Shown here: positions 54,208-62,802 of the stretch, in pieces
Position numbering within the stretch: position 1 is the stretch's first letter
Layout of the letters: each line of letters starts with the position of its first letter
Assembly (NCBI RefSeq): GCF_017603825.1
Contig: NZ_CP072014.1
Span: 1,116,001 to 1,180,000 of the forward strand
Direction of reading: 5' to 3'
From: Arthrobacter crystallopoietes
Lineage (GTDB): Bacteria; Actinomycetota; Actinomycetes; Actinomycetales; Micrococcaceae
Length of the DNA: 64,000 bases
Notes under the pieces: generated by a model
Databases searched by the model: none
Seen by the model: only the letters and a program-made list of their open reading frames with translations
What the model was told of the DNA's origin: nothing
Translations under genes and position numbers: made by a program

Positions 54208-55783
54208 GTTCGAAAACAACGGCCAGCAAAACGACGACGGCGGGGCCCTCCTGGGCGAGGACGCGCCGGTGAGCCGCTGGAGCTTTGTGAAATACGGGGC
54301 TGCCGCGGGGCTTGGCGCGCTGGCGCTGGCCGGTGCGCAGCCGGCCTATGCGCGGACCGCGACGCCGACCGAAGAGGCTGTGGCACCCGAGCCCACCGAG
54401 CTAGCGACAGGTCTGGCGACCGGCGTGGCTACTGAAGAGGCTGAGGAGCTGGAGCCGACCGACGGGGCGACCGACGAAGCTGAGGACCTGGAGCCCACCG
54501 ACGAGGCGACCGACGAAGCGGAAGCTCCGGACGCAAAGCTGCTGGAATCGGACCGGGAAGTGCTGGATGTCTATATCAACGAGGGCTACCTCAAGATGGT
54601 GGATGACTCGCTGGTCTACTTCCGCGGGTTCGGCGACCGCCCCACGGAGAAGAACGACGCCAATCCCAGCCTCACCATCAAGCCAAAGGTCTTCCTGAAG
54701 GACGACACCTGGGTGGACAGCCGGATCTACCCCGTAGGTGCGCCGGAACCGCCACGTGGTACGCCGACGCCGCTGCAGCCGGATCCCGAGAATGCCGGCC
54801 AGTACTTGGTCCGCAGGGCCTACTGGGGCAGCTTCATGCCGGAGCGGGTCATCGTTGCCGAAAAGGGCAGCAAGATCAAGCTGCGGGTCCACAACCGGCT
54901 GGCCAAGGATCACGAGCTGGCCATCCACGGGGCCGGCGATGACGGCGAAGACGTCAGTACGGGCAAAATCGCGCCAGGTGCGGTGGGAACGCTGGAACTG
55001 AAAGCGCCGGAACCGGGGGTCTACATCTACAGCGATCCGGGCAACCAGCCGGTGGAACGGACCCTGGGCCTGTACGGCGCGCTGGTTGTCATGGACCCTT
55101 CGGACGCCTGGTGCATCTCGACGGACGGCGCCGAGTTCGAACGCCAGTGGGTCTGGCTTTGCCACTCTATCGATCCGGTGTGGGCAAACATCGAGGCCAA
55201 GGGCGGCACCGTGGACCCGGTCCGGCAGAAGGCCGTGCCGCGCTACTTCACGCTCAACGGCCGCAGCGGCTACGAGTCTATGGGCATGACCCGCAACGAG
55301 GCATTGAACCGGGCCGCCGATGAGGAGACCACCATTTCCGGGTACCCGCGGCAGTTCGACGCCCGGGAGTTCGCCCAGGGCTCGGTCATCGGCTCACTGC
55401 GCGGCGGGCAGTTGGTCCGCGTCGTCAACTGCGGGATTGTCTTCCATCAGATGCACTTCCACGGCAACCATTTGTGGACCGTGCGCTGCGATAACGAGGA
55501 CTGGAGCCGCGACGAAGGCCATGTGGGTGAGGACGGCTACGTCTGCATCCAGCAGTGGGAAGACGTCATCAAGGTCAGGGGGATGGAATCCAAGGATGCC
55601 ATCATCCCGATCAAGCGGCCGCCGGACGCGGTCGACAAGGTCTGGGACAACAGGAAAACAGACTGGGCGTACCCCATGCACTGCCACTCCGAATCTTCCC
55701 AGACCGCCGCTGGCGGCATGTACCCGGGCGGTCTGACTTCCCACTGGATCATTAAAGCGCCTCTCGAAGGAGCGACATCATGA
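54200..55783 (+). CDS. multicopper oxidase subunit with motifs 3 and 4 only
   Basis: 527 residues. A Tat-like signal SRWSFVK (RW in place of RR) leads a hydrophobic run to ~51. An acidic linker (~55-112) holds two copies of LEPTD-ATDEAE. Cupredoxin domain 1 (~150-300) has lost its copper motifs: IHGAG stands where HWHG belongs and YSDPGN where HSH belongs. The C-terminal cupredoxin keeps motif 3 (HQMHFH, His416/419/421) and motif 4 HCH (494-496), but the following HxxxxM is SESSQTAAGGM, so the second type 1 His is missing. The start is ATG 54200 with GGAG. It overlaps the next gene by 4 bp (ATGATG region). Alone it cannot form a trinuclear copper site. Confidence 0.78.
   Translation: MAEFENNGQQNDDGGALLGEDAPVSRWSFVKYGAAAGLGALALAGAQPAYARTATPTEEAVAPEPTELATGLATGVATEEAEELEPTDGATDEAEDLEPTDEATDEAEAPDAKLLESDREVLDVYINEGYLKMVDDSLVYFRGFGDRPTEKNDANPSLTIKPKVFLKDDTWVDSRIYPVGAPEPPRGTPTPLQPDPENAGQYLVRRAYWGSFMPERVIVAEKGSKIKLRVHNRLAKDHELAIHGAGDDGEDVSTGKIAPGAVGTLELKAPEPGVYIYSDPGNQPVERTLGLYGALVVMDPSDAWCISTDGAEFERQWVWLCHSIDPVWANIEAKGGTVDPVRQKAVPRYFTLNGRSGYESMGMTRNEALNRAADEETTISGYPRQFDAREFAQGSVIGSLRGGQLVRVVNCGIVFHQMHFHGNHLWTVRCDNEDWSRDEGHVGEDGYVCIQQWEDVIKVRGMESKDAIIPIKRPPDAVDKVWDNRKTDWAYPMHCHSESSQTAAGGMYPGGLTSHWIIKAPLEGATS
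54449..54526 (+). repeat. 39-bp acidic tandem repeat (two copies)
   Basis: Encodes LEPTDGATDEAED then LEPTDEATDEAEA (residues 84-109) in the acidic linker of the first multicopper oxidase subunit. Confidence 0.7.
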
Positions 55784-57447
55784 TGGAAACATTGCTCCCG
55801 GGCAGAAGGCTGAGCTTCCAGGAGCGGAAGGCCGCCGAAAAGAAGCGGAAGGAAGCCGCGGCGAAGAAGAAGCGGGAACAGGAGGCTCGGCGTAAGCGCG
55901 AGGCCGAGGCGAAGAAGCGGGCCGCGGAGGCGAAGAAGAAGCGGGAAGCTGAAGCGAAGAAGCGTGCTGCCGAAGCAAAGCGCAAGGCGGACGAGGCGAA
56001 AAAGCGGCGCGAGGCGGAAGCCAAGAAGCGTGCAGAAGAGGCTAAGCGGCGTCGCGAGGAGGATGCACGCCGGAAGCAGGAGGCCGAGGAAAAGCGCCGC
56101 CGCGAGGAAGAAGAAGCCAGCAAGCCCAAGCCGCCACCGACTTCGACCACGCCGCCTCCAGTAGACAAGCCCACGGAGCCGACCGAGCCCAAGGACCCGG
56201 GGGACAACACCGGGACCGATCCGGAAGAGAACACTGAGCCGACCGAACCGGACGAAGATCCGACGGATGGGGCGGAACCGGATCCCGCGCCGGACCCCGA
56301 GCCTGAGCCGGTGCCGGAGCTTCCCGTCGTGGAGGCGGAAGCACGGCACATCTTTGACAGCCAGGTGGACTTCAGCTCGAATCAGAACGAGCAGGATCAA
56401 CCGGTCACCGAATACAAGATGACCCCAAACATCAGCTACAAGCTCGACTTCTACGGGACCGATCTGAAGTTCGACGATGGCGCCGAAGTAGAGATGTGGA
56501 GCTTCGAAACCGACGATCAGCGCAAGTGCTTCCCCGGCCCGCTGATCAGGCCGAAGGAAGGCCAGATTTTCCATGCCAGTTTCAGCCCGAGCAAAGGCAA
56601 CCACACCATCCACTGGCACGGCATGGAACCGGACCCCCGGAACGACGGCGTGGGGCACACCTCCTTCGAGATCGCCGGAGACTACACCTACCAGTGGCAG
56701 CCCCAGAAGGGCACGCCGGGCGACGCAGACTGTGGGACGGCCGGAACCTACTTCTACCACTGCCATGTGAACACCACGCTCCATGTCCAGATGGGCATGT
56801 TCGGACCACTCATCATCGATCCGGTCGAGCATCCGGACTTCCCCGTCACGCCTGGCGCCCGGCGGGCATTTGTGGACGGACCGGAATACGACATCGACAC
56901 CGAAGCGCTCCTGATCCCGTACAGCATGGATACGCGCTGGCACGGCATGAATCACGCCGCCGGTTTGTCGGGCGAGGACGCGGGCCTGAACCACTTCCAG
57001 CCCAAACATTTCTATGCGCTGGGAGGGGAGCTGGCGCGCCGTCCCAGCGGGAAGGAAAAGGTCTGGTCAATGAAGTCACTGCGCGCCAACGTGTACAAAG
57101 CCGGTGATACTCGCAAGCCGACCCTGCTGCGGCTTCTGAACGCCAACTACCTGCCCACGATGCTGCGGTTCCAGGACAAGTCGGGCAACCCTGTGGCCAT
57201 GGCCGAGGTCATCGCCCATGACGGCAGGCCGTACCGCGATACGCACGCGAAGGACGGGTCCTCCCCGCCCTGCGGGGCTGCCGGATATCCGATGATGACC
57301 AGCGTGCTGGCGTCCGGTTCCGCCGAGCGGTATGACCTGCTGCTCCTTCCACCGGCCGCGGGGGAGTACCAGGTGGTGCTGGACTTCAAGGACTGGATCA
57401 CCGACGAGGTGATCGGCCAGCGCATTATCCCGCTGACCGCCTCGTAA
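55780..57447 (+). CDS. multicopper oxidase subunit with motifs 1 and 2 and a charged coiled coil
   Basis: 555 residues. The N-terminus has no signal peptide; residues ~13-112 are an uninterrupted Lys/Arg/Glu/Ala coiled coil (repeats of EAKKRAAEAKKK), then a Pro/Thr/Glu linker to ~185. Cupredoxin domain 1 keeps motif 1 HWHG (278-281) and motif 2 YHCH (326-329, Cys in place of the usual Ser) followed by MGMFGPLII. Domain 2 ends with the typical GSAERYDLLLLP. There is no third domain, so motifs 3 and 4 are absent. It overlaps the previous subunit gene by 4 bp. The two proteins together supply all four motifs, suggesting a heteromeric oxidase. Confidence 0.78.
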   Translation: MMETLLPGRRLSFQERKAAEKKRKEAAAKKKREQEARRKREAEAKKRAAEAKKKREAEAKKRAAEAKRKADEAKKRREAEAKKRAEEAKRRREEDARRKQEAEEKRRREEEEASKPKPPPTSTTPPPVDKPTEPTEPKDPGDNTGTDPEENTEPTEPDEDPTDGAEPDPAPDPEPEPVPELPVVEAEARHIFDSQVDFSSNQNEQDQPVTEYKMTPNISYKLDFYGTDLKFDDGAEVEMWSFETDDQRKCFPGPLIRPKEGQIFHASFSPSKGNHTIHWHGMEPDPRNDGVGHTSFEIAGDYTYQWQPQKGTPGDADCGTAGTYFYHCHVNTTLHVQMGMFGPLIIDPVEHPDFPVTPGARRAFVDGPEYDIDTEALLIPYSMDTRWHGMNHAAGLSGEDAGLNHFQPKHFYALGGELARRPSGKEKVWSMKSLRANVYKAGDTRKPTLLRLLNANYLPTMLRFQDKSGNPVAMAEVIAHDGRPYRDTHAKDGSSPPCGAAGYPMMTSVLASGSAERYDLLLLPPAAGEYQVVLDFKDWITDEVIGQRIIPLTAS

Positions 57448-57467
57448 CCTTTTGGGTACAAGAAGGG

Positions 57468-57502
57468 CACGCGCCGGATGAAATGTTTCGTTCGGCGCGT
57501 GT
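57468..57502 (+). terminator. terminator of the multicopper oxidase cluster
   Basis: CACGCGCCG / CGGCGCGTG stem followed by TCTTCTCT, 20 bases past the stop codon. Confidence 0.7.
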
Positions 57503-57508
57503 CTTCTC

Positions 57509-57514
57509 TACGCT
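57509..57514 (+). promoter_or_regulatory. -10 element for a leaderless transcript
   Basis: TACGCT exactly six bases before the GTG at 57521, with no Shine-Dalgarno. Confidence 0.6.
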
Positions 57515-57520
57515 GGATTG

Positions 57521-57820
57521 GTGATCTTCAAAGCCGTAGGCGACAGCCGCCCATATCCTGACCATGGTTACGAGAGCCCCAAGGACTGGGCCAGCGTACC
57601 TCCGCGCCAGGTCCGGCTCGACGAGCTCATCACCACTAAGAGCACGCTCGATCTGGAAGCGCTGCTGGCCGAGGACTCCACGTTCTTCGGCGACCTGTTC
57701 CCGCATGTGGTCCAGTGGCAGGGCAAGCTGTACCTCGAAGACGGCCTCCACCGGGCGGTCCGCACCGCCCTGCACCAGCGCGCGGTCCTGCACGCCCGGG
57801 TGCTCGTGATCGATGACTAA
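57521..57820 (+). CDS. conserved actinobacterial protein, ParB-N-like (sometimes called VapB-family)
   Basis: 99 residues: IFKAVGDSRPYPDHG, PPRQVRLDELITTKSTLDLE, GKLYLEDGLHRAVRTALHQR. The last block resembles ParB/Srx-type substrate loops (DGxHR). Homologues are sometimes labelled VapB antitoxins, but no VapC toxin is adjacent. The GTG at 57521 looks leaderless. The stop overlaps the LytR_C gene by 8 bp, a pairing conserved in actinobacteria as far as I recall. Confidence 0.62.
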   Translation: MIFKAVGDSRPYPDHGYESPKDWASVPPRQVRLDELITTKSTLDLEALLAEDSTFFGDLFPHVVQWQGKLYLEDGLHRAVRTALHQRAVLHARVLVIDD

Positions 57821-58487
57821 GCCCTCGAACCTGCCGCAGAAGCCGAAACGGAAACCAGCGGAAACGCTACGCTTGCAGGGCCGCAACATCATCACGGAGG
57901 ACGACTTGGACGAAGTCTTCCCCGACGACGGCAACGTGGAGAAGCCGGAGATCTACAGCCACCGGAAGATTTTGCACGGTGTTGTCCTGACGCTGCTGGT
58001 GGCTCTCATCATTGCCGCCGTCCTTACCGCCCTGGCTGTGGTCCGCGGCGACCTTAAGATCCCGGGGTGGTCCCACACTCCTGCGCCGGAGGCGACGTGC
58101 CCTGTAGCCGTGCATGAGTATCCGCCGAACGATTCCATTACTGTCAACGTATATAACGGCACGCAGGAGGAAGGCCTGGCCGGCCAGACTTCCGGCCTGC
58201 TTGCCAAACGCGGTTACGAGATCGGCGAAGTAGCCTCGAAGCGCATGAGCCGTACCGGGCTCACCGCCGTCATCATTTCGGGGCCCGCCGGGGAGGCCAA
58301 CGCGTTCAATCTGCAACGGAACATTCCGGAAACGGAATACGTGGCGGACCAACGCGCCGATGCCAGCGTGGACGTCGTGCTCGGGTCGAAGTTCAAGCAG
58401 TTCGTGCCCCCGGACAGCGTGGACCAGACTCCGGGGACCTTGAGCTGCCCGCGGCTCTCGCCCGAACCCGATGAAGTCGCCAAGTAG
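57813..58487 (+). CDS. LytR C-terminal domain membrane protein
   Basis: A 224-residue type II membrane protein: cytosolic ~52 residues, one helix (VVLTLLVALIIAAVLTALAVV, ~57-77) and an outside LytR_C domain (ITVNVYNGTQEEGLAGQTSG ... VDVVLGSKF). It lacks the LytR-CpsA-Psr catalytic domain, so it is not itself a wall-polymer ligase. Coupled to the preceding gene by overlap. Confidence 0.85.
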   Translation: MTKPSNLPQKPKRKPAETLRLQGRNIITEDDLDEVFPDDGNVEKPEIYSHRKILHGVVLTLLVALIIAAVLTALAVVRGDLKIPGWSHTPAPEATCPVAVHEYPPNDSITVNVYNGTQEEGLAGQTSGLLAKRGYEIGEVASKRMSRTGLTAVIISGPAGEANAFNLQRNIPETEYVADQRADASVDVVLGSKFKQFVPPDSVDQTPGTLSCPRLSPEPDEVAK

Positions 58488-58490
58488 GTT

Positions 58491-59705
58491 CTAGGCGGCG
58501 CGCGGCGGTCGATGTTTGCGGCCGTGGACCACGTAATAAAGTACGACGGCGGCCAGCACCAGAGCGCCCAGCGAACCGAACATTCCGGGGTAGCCCGTCA
58601 GCGGCAGGAGGGCGCCGAGGACCACCGGGCCCACGCCGACCCCCAGGTCGAGCATCAGGTAGAACGTAGATGTTGCCGTGCCGAGGCGCATTTCGGGTGC
58701 CTCGGTGACCGCGACGGCCTGGATACTGGGCGTGAGGGAGCCGAAGCCTAAGCCGCTAAGCACTCCGGCCGCGGCGATGGACCAAACGGCTGGCTCGAGG
58801 GCGAGCAATCCGAGGCCCACCGCGAAGACCGCCAGCGCCGGATAGATAATGGCGTTGTCGCCCCGGCGGTCGTGGATCCGGCCCACGAACAGGCGGGAGA
58901 CCAGCACGGCCACCGCGTAGACCAGGAAGAACATGCTCGCTGCGGAGGCGATTCCCTGCTCCAGCGCGTATGAAGTGAGGAAGGCCAGGAAGCCGGAGTA
59001 GGCCACGCCGCAGACCAGAATGACCGTCGAGACGGGCAGTGCGCCCGGCTCGAGTACCGCTGCCAGCGAGATCCGTCGCCGGCCGGTTCCCCGTTTCCGC
59101 GCGGACCCGGCGCGCCTCCTGGGTAGCTCCGGCAATCGCATGGCGAGGGCGATCAGGAACGCGGCCACCGAGCACGCCGCGCAGAAGAAGAACAGTCCAG
59201 CGTAATTGCCGCCGGCCGAAAGCAGCACGGCCAGGAACGGTCCCAGCGCAATGGACAATGTGGTGGACAAGCCGAAGTAGCCGGTCCCCTCGCTCCGCCG
59301 GGCCGGTGGGATCAGCGCCTGCACCGAGGCCGCCACGGCGGTGCTGCCCGCGCCGAACGCCATGCCGTGGATGATGCGCAGCGCCAGCAGCAAGGGCAGC
59401 GAGCCCGCCGGAATGTAGAGCAGGGAGGCGGCTACGAAGACCAGCAGGGCCGCCAGCAGCAACCGGCGCCGGCCCACCACATCGAGCAGCCAGCCGGCGA
59501 AAATCCGGGCGAACACGGAACCGATAATGAAAGAGCTGGAGGCCAGGCCGGCCAGCGTGTCCGAGGCGCGGAAGCGCTCCACCGCGTAAAGCGCCATCGA
59601 GGTCATCAGCAGGTAGAAGACCATCGAGATGAACAGGTTGACGGCGATCGCGAGAACGAAGTCCTTGGTCCAGAGCCTTCCGGATTGCCGGCCGCTCCCG
59701 CTCAT
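58491..59705 (-). CDS. MFS transporter
   Basis: A 404-residue major facilitator protein with twelve predicted helices. The helix 2-3 loop has GWLLDVVGRRRLLL, the MFS motif A (GxLaDrxGrrkxl). A basic central loop (RRRAGSARKRGTGRRR) separates the halves. Probably a drug or metabolite exporter; substrate unknown. Convergent with the LytR_C gene. Confidence 0.87.
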   Translation of the reverse strand: MSGSGRQSGRLWTKDFVLAIAVNLFISMVFYLLMTSMALYAVERFRASDTLAGLASSSFIIGSVFARIFAGWLLDVVGRRRLLLAALLVFVAASLLYIPAGSLPLLLALRIIHGMAFGAGSTAVAASVQALIPPARRSEGTGYFGLSTTLSIALGPFLAVLLSAGGNYAGLFFFCAACSVAAFLIALAMRLPELPRRRAGSARKRGTGRRRISLAAVLEPGALPVSTVILVCGVAYSGFLAFLTSYALEQGIASAASMFFLVYAVAVLVSRLFVGRIHDRRGDNAIIYPALAVFAVGLGLLALEPAVWSIAAAGVLSGLGFGSLTPSIQAVAVTEAPEMRLGTATSTFYLMLDLGVGVGPVVLGALLPLTGYPGMFGSLGALVLAAVVLYYVVHGRKHRPPRAA

Positions 59706-59727
59706 GAACTGTTCCCTTCGCCCACAC

Positions 59728-59761
59728 GCTGATGGGCCGGGAAAGCTCCCGGCCCATCAGC
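59728..59761 (-). terminator. terminator of the dsbA/permease unit
   Basis: A 14-bp perfect inverted repeat, GCTGATGGGCCGGG / CCCGGCCCATCAGC, between the DsbA-family gene and the MFS gene. Confidence 0.82.
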
Positions 59762-59783
59762 AATTATTCCCGGTCAGATGCGG

Positions 59784-60491
59784 TTAGTTGCAGCCGTCCG
59801 GGCCGCAGGTGGCGCCGTCGTCGTTGTTTCCGGAGAGCACGGTGAGCGGATTGCGTTCCGCCCAGGCCTGCGCCAGCGCCTGGCTGAAGCTTTCGGTGGG
59901 CTGGGCGCCCGAGATGCCGTACTTGCGGTCCAGCACGAAGAACGGCACGCCGGTCACGCCGAGCGCACGGGCCTCGGCGATGTCCGCCTGCACGTCCTCG
60001 GCGTAGCGGTCGCCCTCGAGCGCCGCGCGGATTTCCGCCTCATCCAGACCAAGTACGACGCCGGTGCGCACCAGATACTCCACGTCGCCGATGTCTTCGC
60101 CGTGTTCGAAATGGCCGGAGAGCAGCGCTTCCTTGGCCTGTGCGTCCAGGTTGTGGGCCTTGGCCAGGTGCAGGAAGCGGTGCGCGGTGAAGCTGTTGGC
60201 TACCACGATCTTGTCGAAATCGTAGTCCAGGCCTTCACCCGCAGCCTGCTCCGTGACATGCGCGAACATCTGGCGGACCTGCTCCTGCGGCATGCCCTTC
60301 ATCTGGCTCAGGTACTCGGTCTCCGTGCCGTCATAGTGCGCCTGCAGGGTGGGGTCCAGCTGGTAGCTGCGCCACTGGACGTCAATCTGGTCCTTGTGCT
60401 CGAACTTCTCGAGGGCTTTCTCGAAACGGCGCTTTCCGATGAAGCACCAGGGGCAGGCAATGTCGGACCAGATCTCAATCTTCATGGACAC
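59784..60491 (-). CDS. FrnE-like DsbA-family oxidoreductase
   Basis: A 235-residue cytosolic thioredoxin-fold protein: CPWC active site (Cys13-Cys16) in SDIACPWCFIGKRRFEKAL, cis-Pro loop GVTGVPFFVLDRKYG, and a C-terminal CGPDGC typical of actinobacterial FrnE proteins. It probably acts in thiol redox or polyketide-like isomerisation. GTG 60491 is chosen because AGGA lies eight bases upstream; ATG 60485 is possible. It follows the permease gene by ten bases, so they may be co-transcribed. Confidence 0.85.
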   Translation of the reverse strand: MSMKIEIWSDIACPWCFIGKRRFEKALEKFEHKDQIDVQWRSYQLDPTLQAHYDGTETEYLSQMKGMPQEQVRQMFAHVTEQAAGEGLDYDFDKIVVANSFTAHRFLHLAKAHNLDAQAKEALLSGHFEHGEDIGDVEYLVRTGVVLGLDEAEIRAALEGDRYAEDVQADIAEARALGVTGVPFFVLDRKYGISGAQPTESFSQALAQAWAERNPLTVLSGNNDDGATCGPDGCN

Positions 60492-60501
60492 GTCAACATT
60501 C

Positions 60502-61947
60502 CTAGCGGTCGATGTATTCCGGCTGGACGGTGCCGGTGGCGGGCCCGGTTCCCGTCCCGGTCTCGTCCACCAGCTCGGCCCGCACATGTCCCTTGCCCTT
60601 GATCCCGACGTGGTACGCCACGAACAGCACCGCGATCCATGCCACCCCGACAACCAGCGCCACGCGGGTGCCCGGCATGATGCCCAGCAGCACCACCACG
60701 AACACCATGAATGCCAGTGCAGCGTAGGACGCCACCGGCCAGAACGGCACCGCAAACTCGGAGGCCGGTAGCTTCTTCCGCGCAATCTCGCGCTTCATGG
60801 CGATGTGCGAGAGCAGGATCATCAGCCACACCCACACGGTGGCGAAGGTGGCGATCGAGGCGATGATCAGGAACAGGGACTCGGGCAGCAACGCATTGAG
60901 TACGACGCCGACCAGCAGCACCGCTGTCATCGTCGCCACCGTCATCCACGGCACGCCGTGACGGGAGATCTTCGCGAACGACGCCGGCGCGTGGCCCTGC
61001 TGCGCCAGCCCGTACATCATCCTGCCGGCCCCGAAGGTGTCCGAGTTGATGGCCGAAATCGCGGCAGTGATGACCACGGCGTTCAGGATGTGCGCGGCGG
61101 CCGGAATGCCCAGCGCGTCGAAGATCTGCACGAACGGGCTGGTCTCGCCGTCGATCTGGTTCCATGGGAAGATCATCATCAGCACACCGAGCGTGCAGAC
61201 GTAGAAGAGCAGGATGCGCACCGGCACGGTGTTGATCGCCGCCGGGATGGCCTTCTTCGGGTTCTCCGCCTCGCCCGCGGTAATGCCGATGGTCTCGATC
61301 CCGCCGAACGCGAACATCACAATGGAGAAGGAGGCCAGCAGGCCCCAGAACCCGTTGGCGAAGAAACCGCCGGAGGCGAGCATCGTCCCCAGTCCCGGGT
61401 TGGCCGCGTCCGGCAGCCCGAAGCCGAACACGACAATCGCGGCGCCGCCGGCGATCATCGCGATAATGGCGGCAACCTTGATGATCGAGAGCCAGAATTC
61501 GGTTTCGCCGAACACTTTGACCCGCATCAGGTTCAGCGCCGCGATGAGGCAGACGACGGCGAGGATCCAGATCCAGCGCGGCACGTCCGGGAACCAGAAA
61601 CCCATGTAGATGCCGAACGCTGTCACGTCCGCGATCGCCACGATCGCCATCTCGAACGCGAAGGTCCAACCGGTGATGAAGCCGGCGAACGGGCCGAGGT
61701 AACGGCTCGCATACTGTCCGAAGGAACCGGAAACCGGGTGCCGCACGGCCATCTCGCCCAAGGCCCGCATGACCAGGAAGACCGCGGCTCCGCCGATCGC
61801 GTAGGCCAGCAGGACGGCCGGACCGGCAGCCTGGATGGCGGCCGCTGAGCCGTAGAACAGTCCGGTGCCGATGGCCGAACCGAGGGCCATGAACCGGATG
61901 TGGCGGACCGTCAGGCCGCGCGCAAGTGCCTGGGCAAATTGTGCCAT
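60502..61947 (-). CDS. APC-family amino acid permease
   Basis: A 481-residue twelve-helix permease of the AAT branch: [20 protein letters not shown] (helix 1, the substrate-binding GSAIGTGL), [20 protein letters not shown] and [20 protein letters not shown]. It imports an amino acid by proton symport; which one is not evident. ATG 61947 is preferred to GTG 61968. Confidence 0.88.
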   Translation of the reverse strand: MAQFAQALARGLTVRHIRFMALGSAIGTGLFYGSAAAIQAAGPAVLLAYAIGGAAVFLVMRALGEMAVRHPVSGSFGQYASRYLGPFAGFITGWTFAFEMAIVAIADVTAFGIYMGFWFPDVPRWIWILAVVCLIAALNLMRVKVFGETEFWLSIIKVAAIIAMIAGGAAIVVFGFGLPDAANPGLGTMLASGGFFANGFWGLLASFSIVMFAFGGIETIGITAGEAENPKKAIPAAINTVPVRILLFYVCTLGVLMMIFPWNQIDGETSPFVQIFDALGIPAAAHILNAVVITAAISAINSDTFGAGRMMYGLAQQGHAPASFAKISRHGVPWMTVATMTAVLLVGVVLNALLPESLFLIIASIATFATVWVWLMILLSHIAMKREIARKKLPASEFAVPFWPVASYAALAFMVFVVVLLGIMPGTRVALVVGVAWIAVLFVAYHVGIKGKGHVRAELVDETGTGTGPATGTVQPEYIDR

Positions 61948-62082
61948 GGGAAACGTACCTAGTTTCACGAAAGGGAAGGGCCGGAAAGAAAAAGCGGCCG
62001 GTTAATCTTACGCCCGCGCGGTCGGGCCAATCTCACACTGAGCGGTTCCAGTGGCCAACCCCACAGCGCAAAGGAAGTCTCG

Positions 62083-62088
62083 TACGCT
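62083..62088 (+). promoter_or_regulatory. -10 element for a leaderless transcript
   Basis: TACGCT exactly six bases before the ATG at 62095, with no Shine-Dalgarno. Confidence 0.62.
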
Positions 62089-62094
62089 TCTGGA

Positions 62095-62745
62095 ATGGCC
62101 ATTATTTACGACGCAGTCCTGAATCCCTCAAAAATCGACCTCCTGGCATCATGGTTGCCGGATCAGCCGTGGTTCCCGCAGCTAGGGGAGCAGCGTTCGG
62201 AGCCAGGGGAGCAGCCGGCGTTGCAGCCCATCGGTGCGTACCGCTTCGACGACCCGACCGGCGACGTCGGCATGGAAGTCCACCTGCTGCGCCTCGAGGA
62301 CGGCACCATCCTGCAAGTGCCGCTGACCTACCGAGGTACGCCGCTGGACGGCGCCGAACCGTGGCTCGCCGGCACCATGGAACACTCTGTGCTCGGTAAG
62401 CGCTGGGTCTACGACGGCTGCGGCGACCCGGTCTTCGCGGCAGCGCTCGCCACGGCGATCCTGCAGGGCGGCACCGAGGCCGAACAGTTCCTCGATGTGG
62501 ACGGCAAGCTCGACCCCCTCGAGCGCACGGTCACCGTGCGCGGCAGCGGCGCTCCCGGCACCGAGGTCCCGCAAATTACGACGGCGGTGCCCGCTACCGT
62601 GGGTGCGGTTACCACCATCACTGCCGGACTGCTGGCCCTTTCCCTGTACCGCATCCCCGTAGCTGATGAACCAGGCACGCACGGGAACACCCTCACCGGC
62701 AGCTGGGGCGATCATCCTCCGGTTGTTCTGGCCTCCATTCCGTAA
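62095..62745 (+). CDS. maltokinase N-terminal cap-like domain protein
   Basis: A 216-residue protein resembling the N-terminal cap of actinobacterial maltokinases (LLASWLPDQPWFP, YRFDDPTGDVGMEVHLLRLEDGTILQVPLTYRG, LGKRWVYDGCGDPVF) without the kinase domain. Free-standing caps are common in this phylum; function unknown. Leaderless start. Confidence 0.75.
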   Translation: MAIIYDAVLNPSKIDLLASWLPDQPWFPQLGEQRSEPGEQPALQPIGAYRFDDPTGDVGMEVHLLRLEDGTILQVPLTYRGTPLDGAEPWLAGTMEHSVLGKRWVYDGCGDPVFAAALATAILQGGTEAEQFLDVDGKLDPLERTVTVRGSGAPGTEVPQITTAVPATVGAVTTITAGLLALSLYRIPVADEPGTHGNTLTGSWGDHPPVVLASIP

Positions 62746-62772
62746 CTCCCCAATTTTCGGCAGACACTGCCT

Positions 62773-62802
62773 ATTGACCCTGCTGCCAGGGAGGACTAAT
62801 CT
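62773..62802 (+). promoter_or_regulatory. promoter of the ArsR/AHSA1 pair
   Basis: TTGACC, 17 bases, TAATCT. The -10 lies only eight bases before the ATG at 62811, giving a leaderless or nearly leaderless mRNA. Confidence 0.7.

Noticed and set aside
53417-57520. Signs of recent horizontal transfer of the oxidase cluster (tRNA, integrase or composition break)
   Set aside because: No integrase, direct repeats or clear composition change; the nearest tRNA is 4.4 kb away without an attachment duplicate.
57521-57820. A VapBC toxin-antitoxin module
   Set aside because: There is no PIN-domain toxin nearby and the partner is a LytR_C membrane protein.
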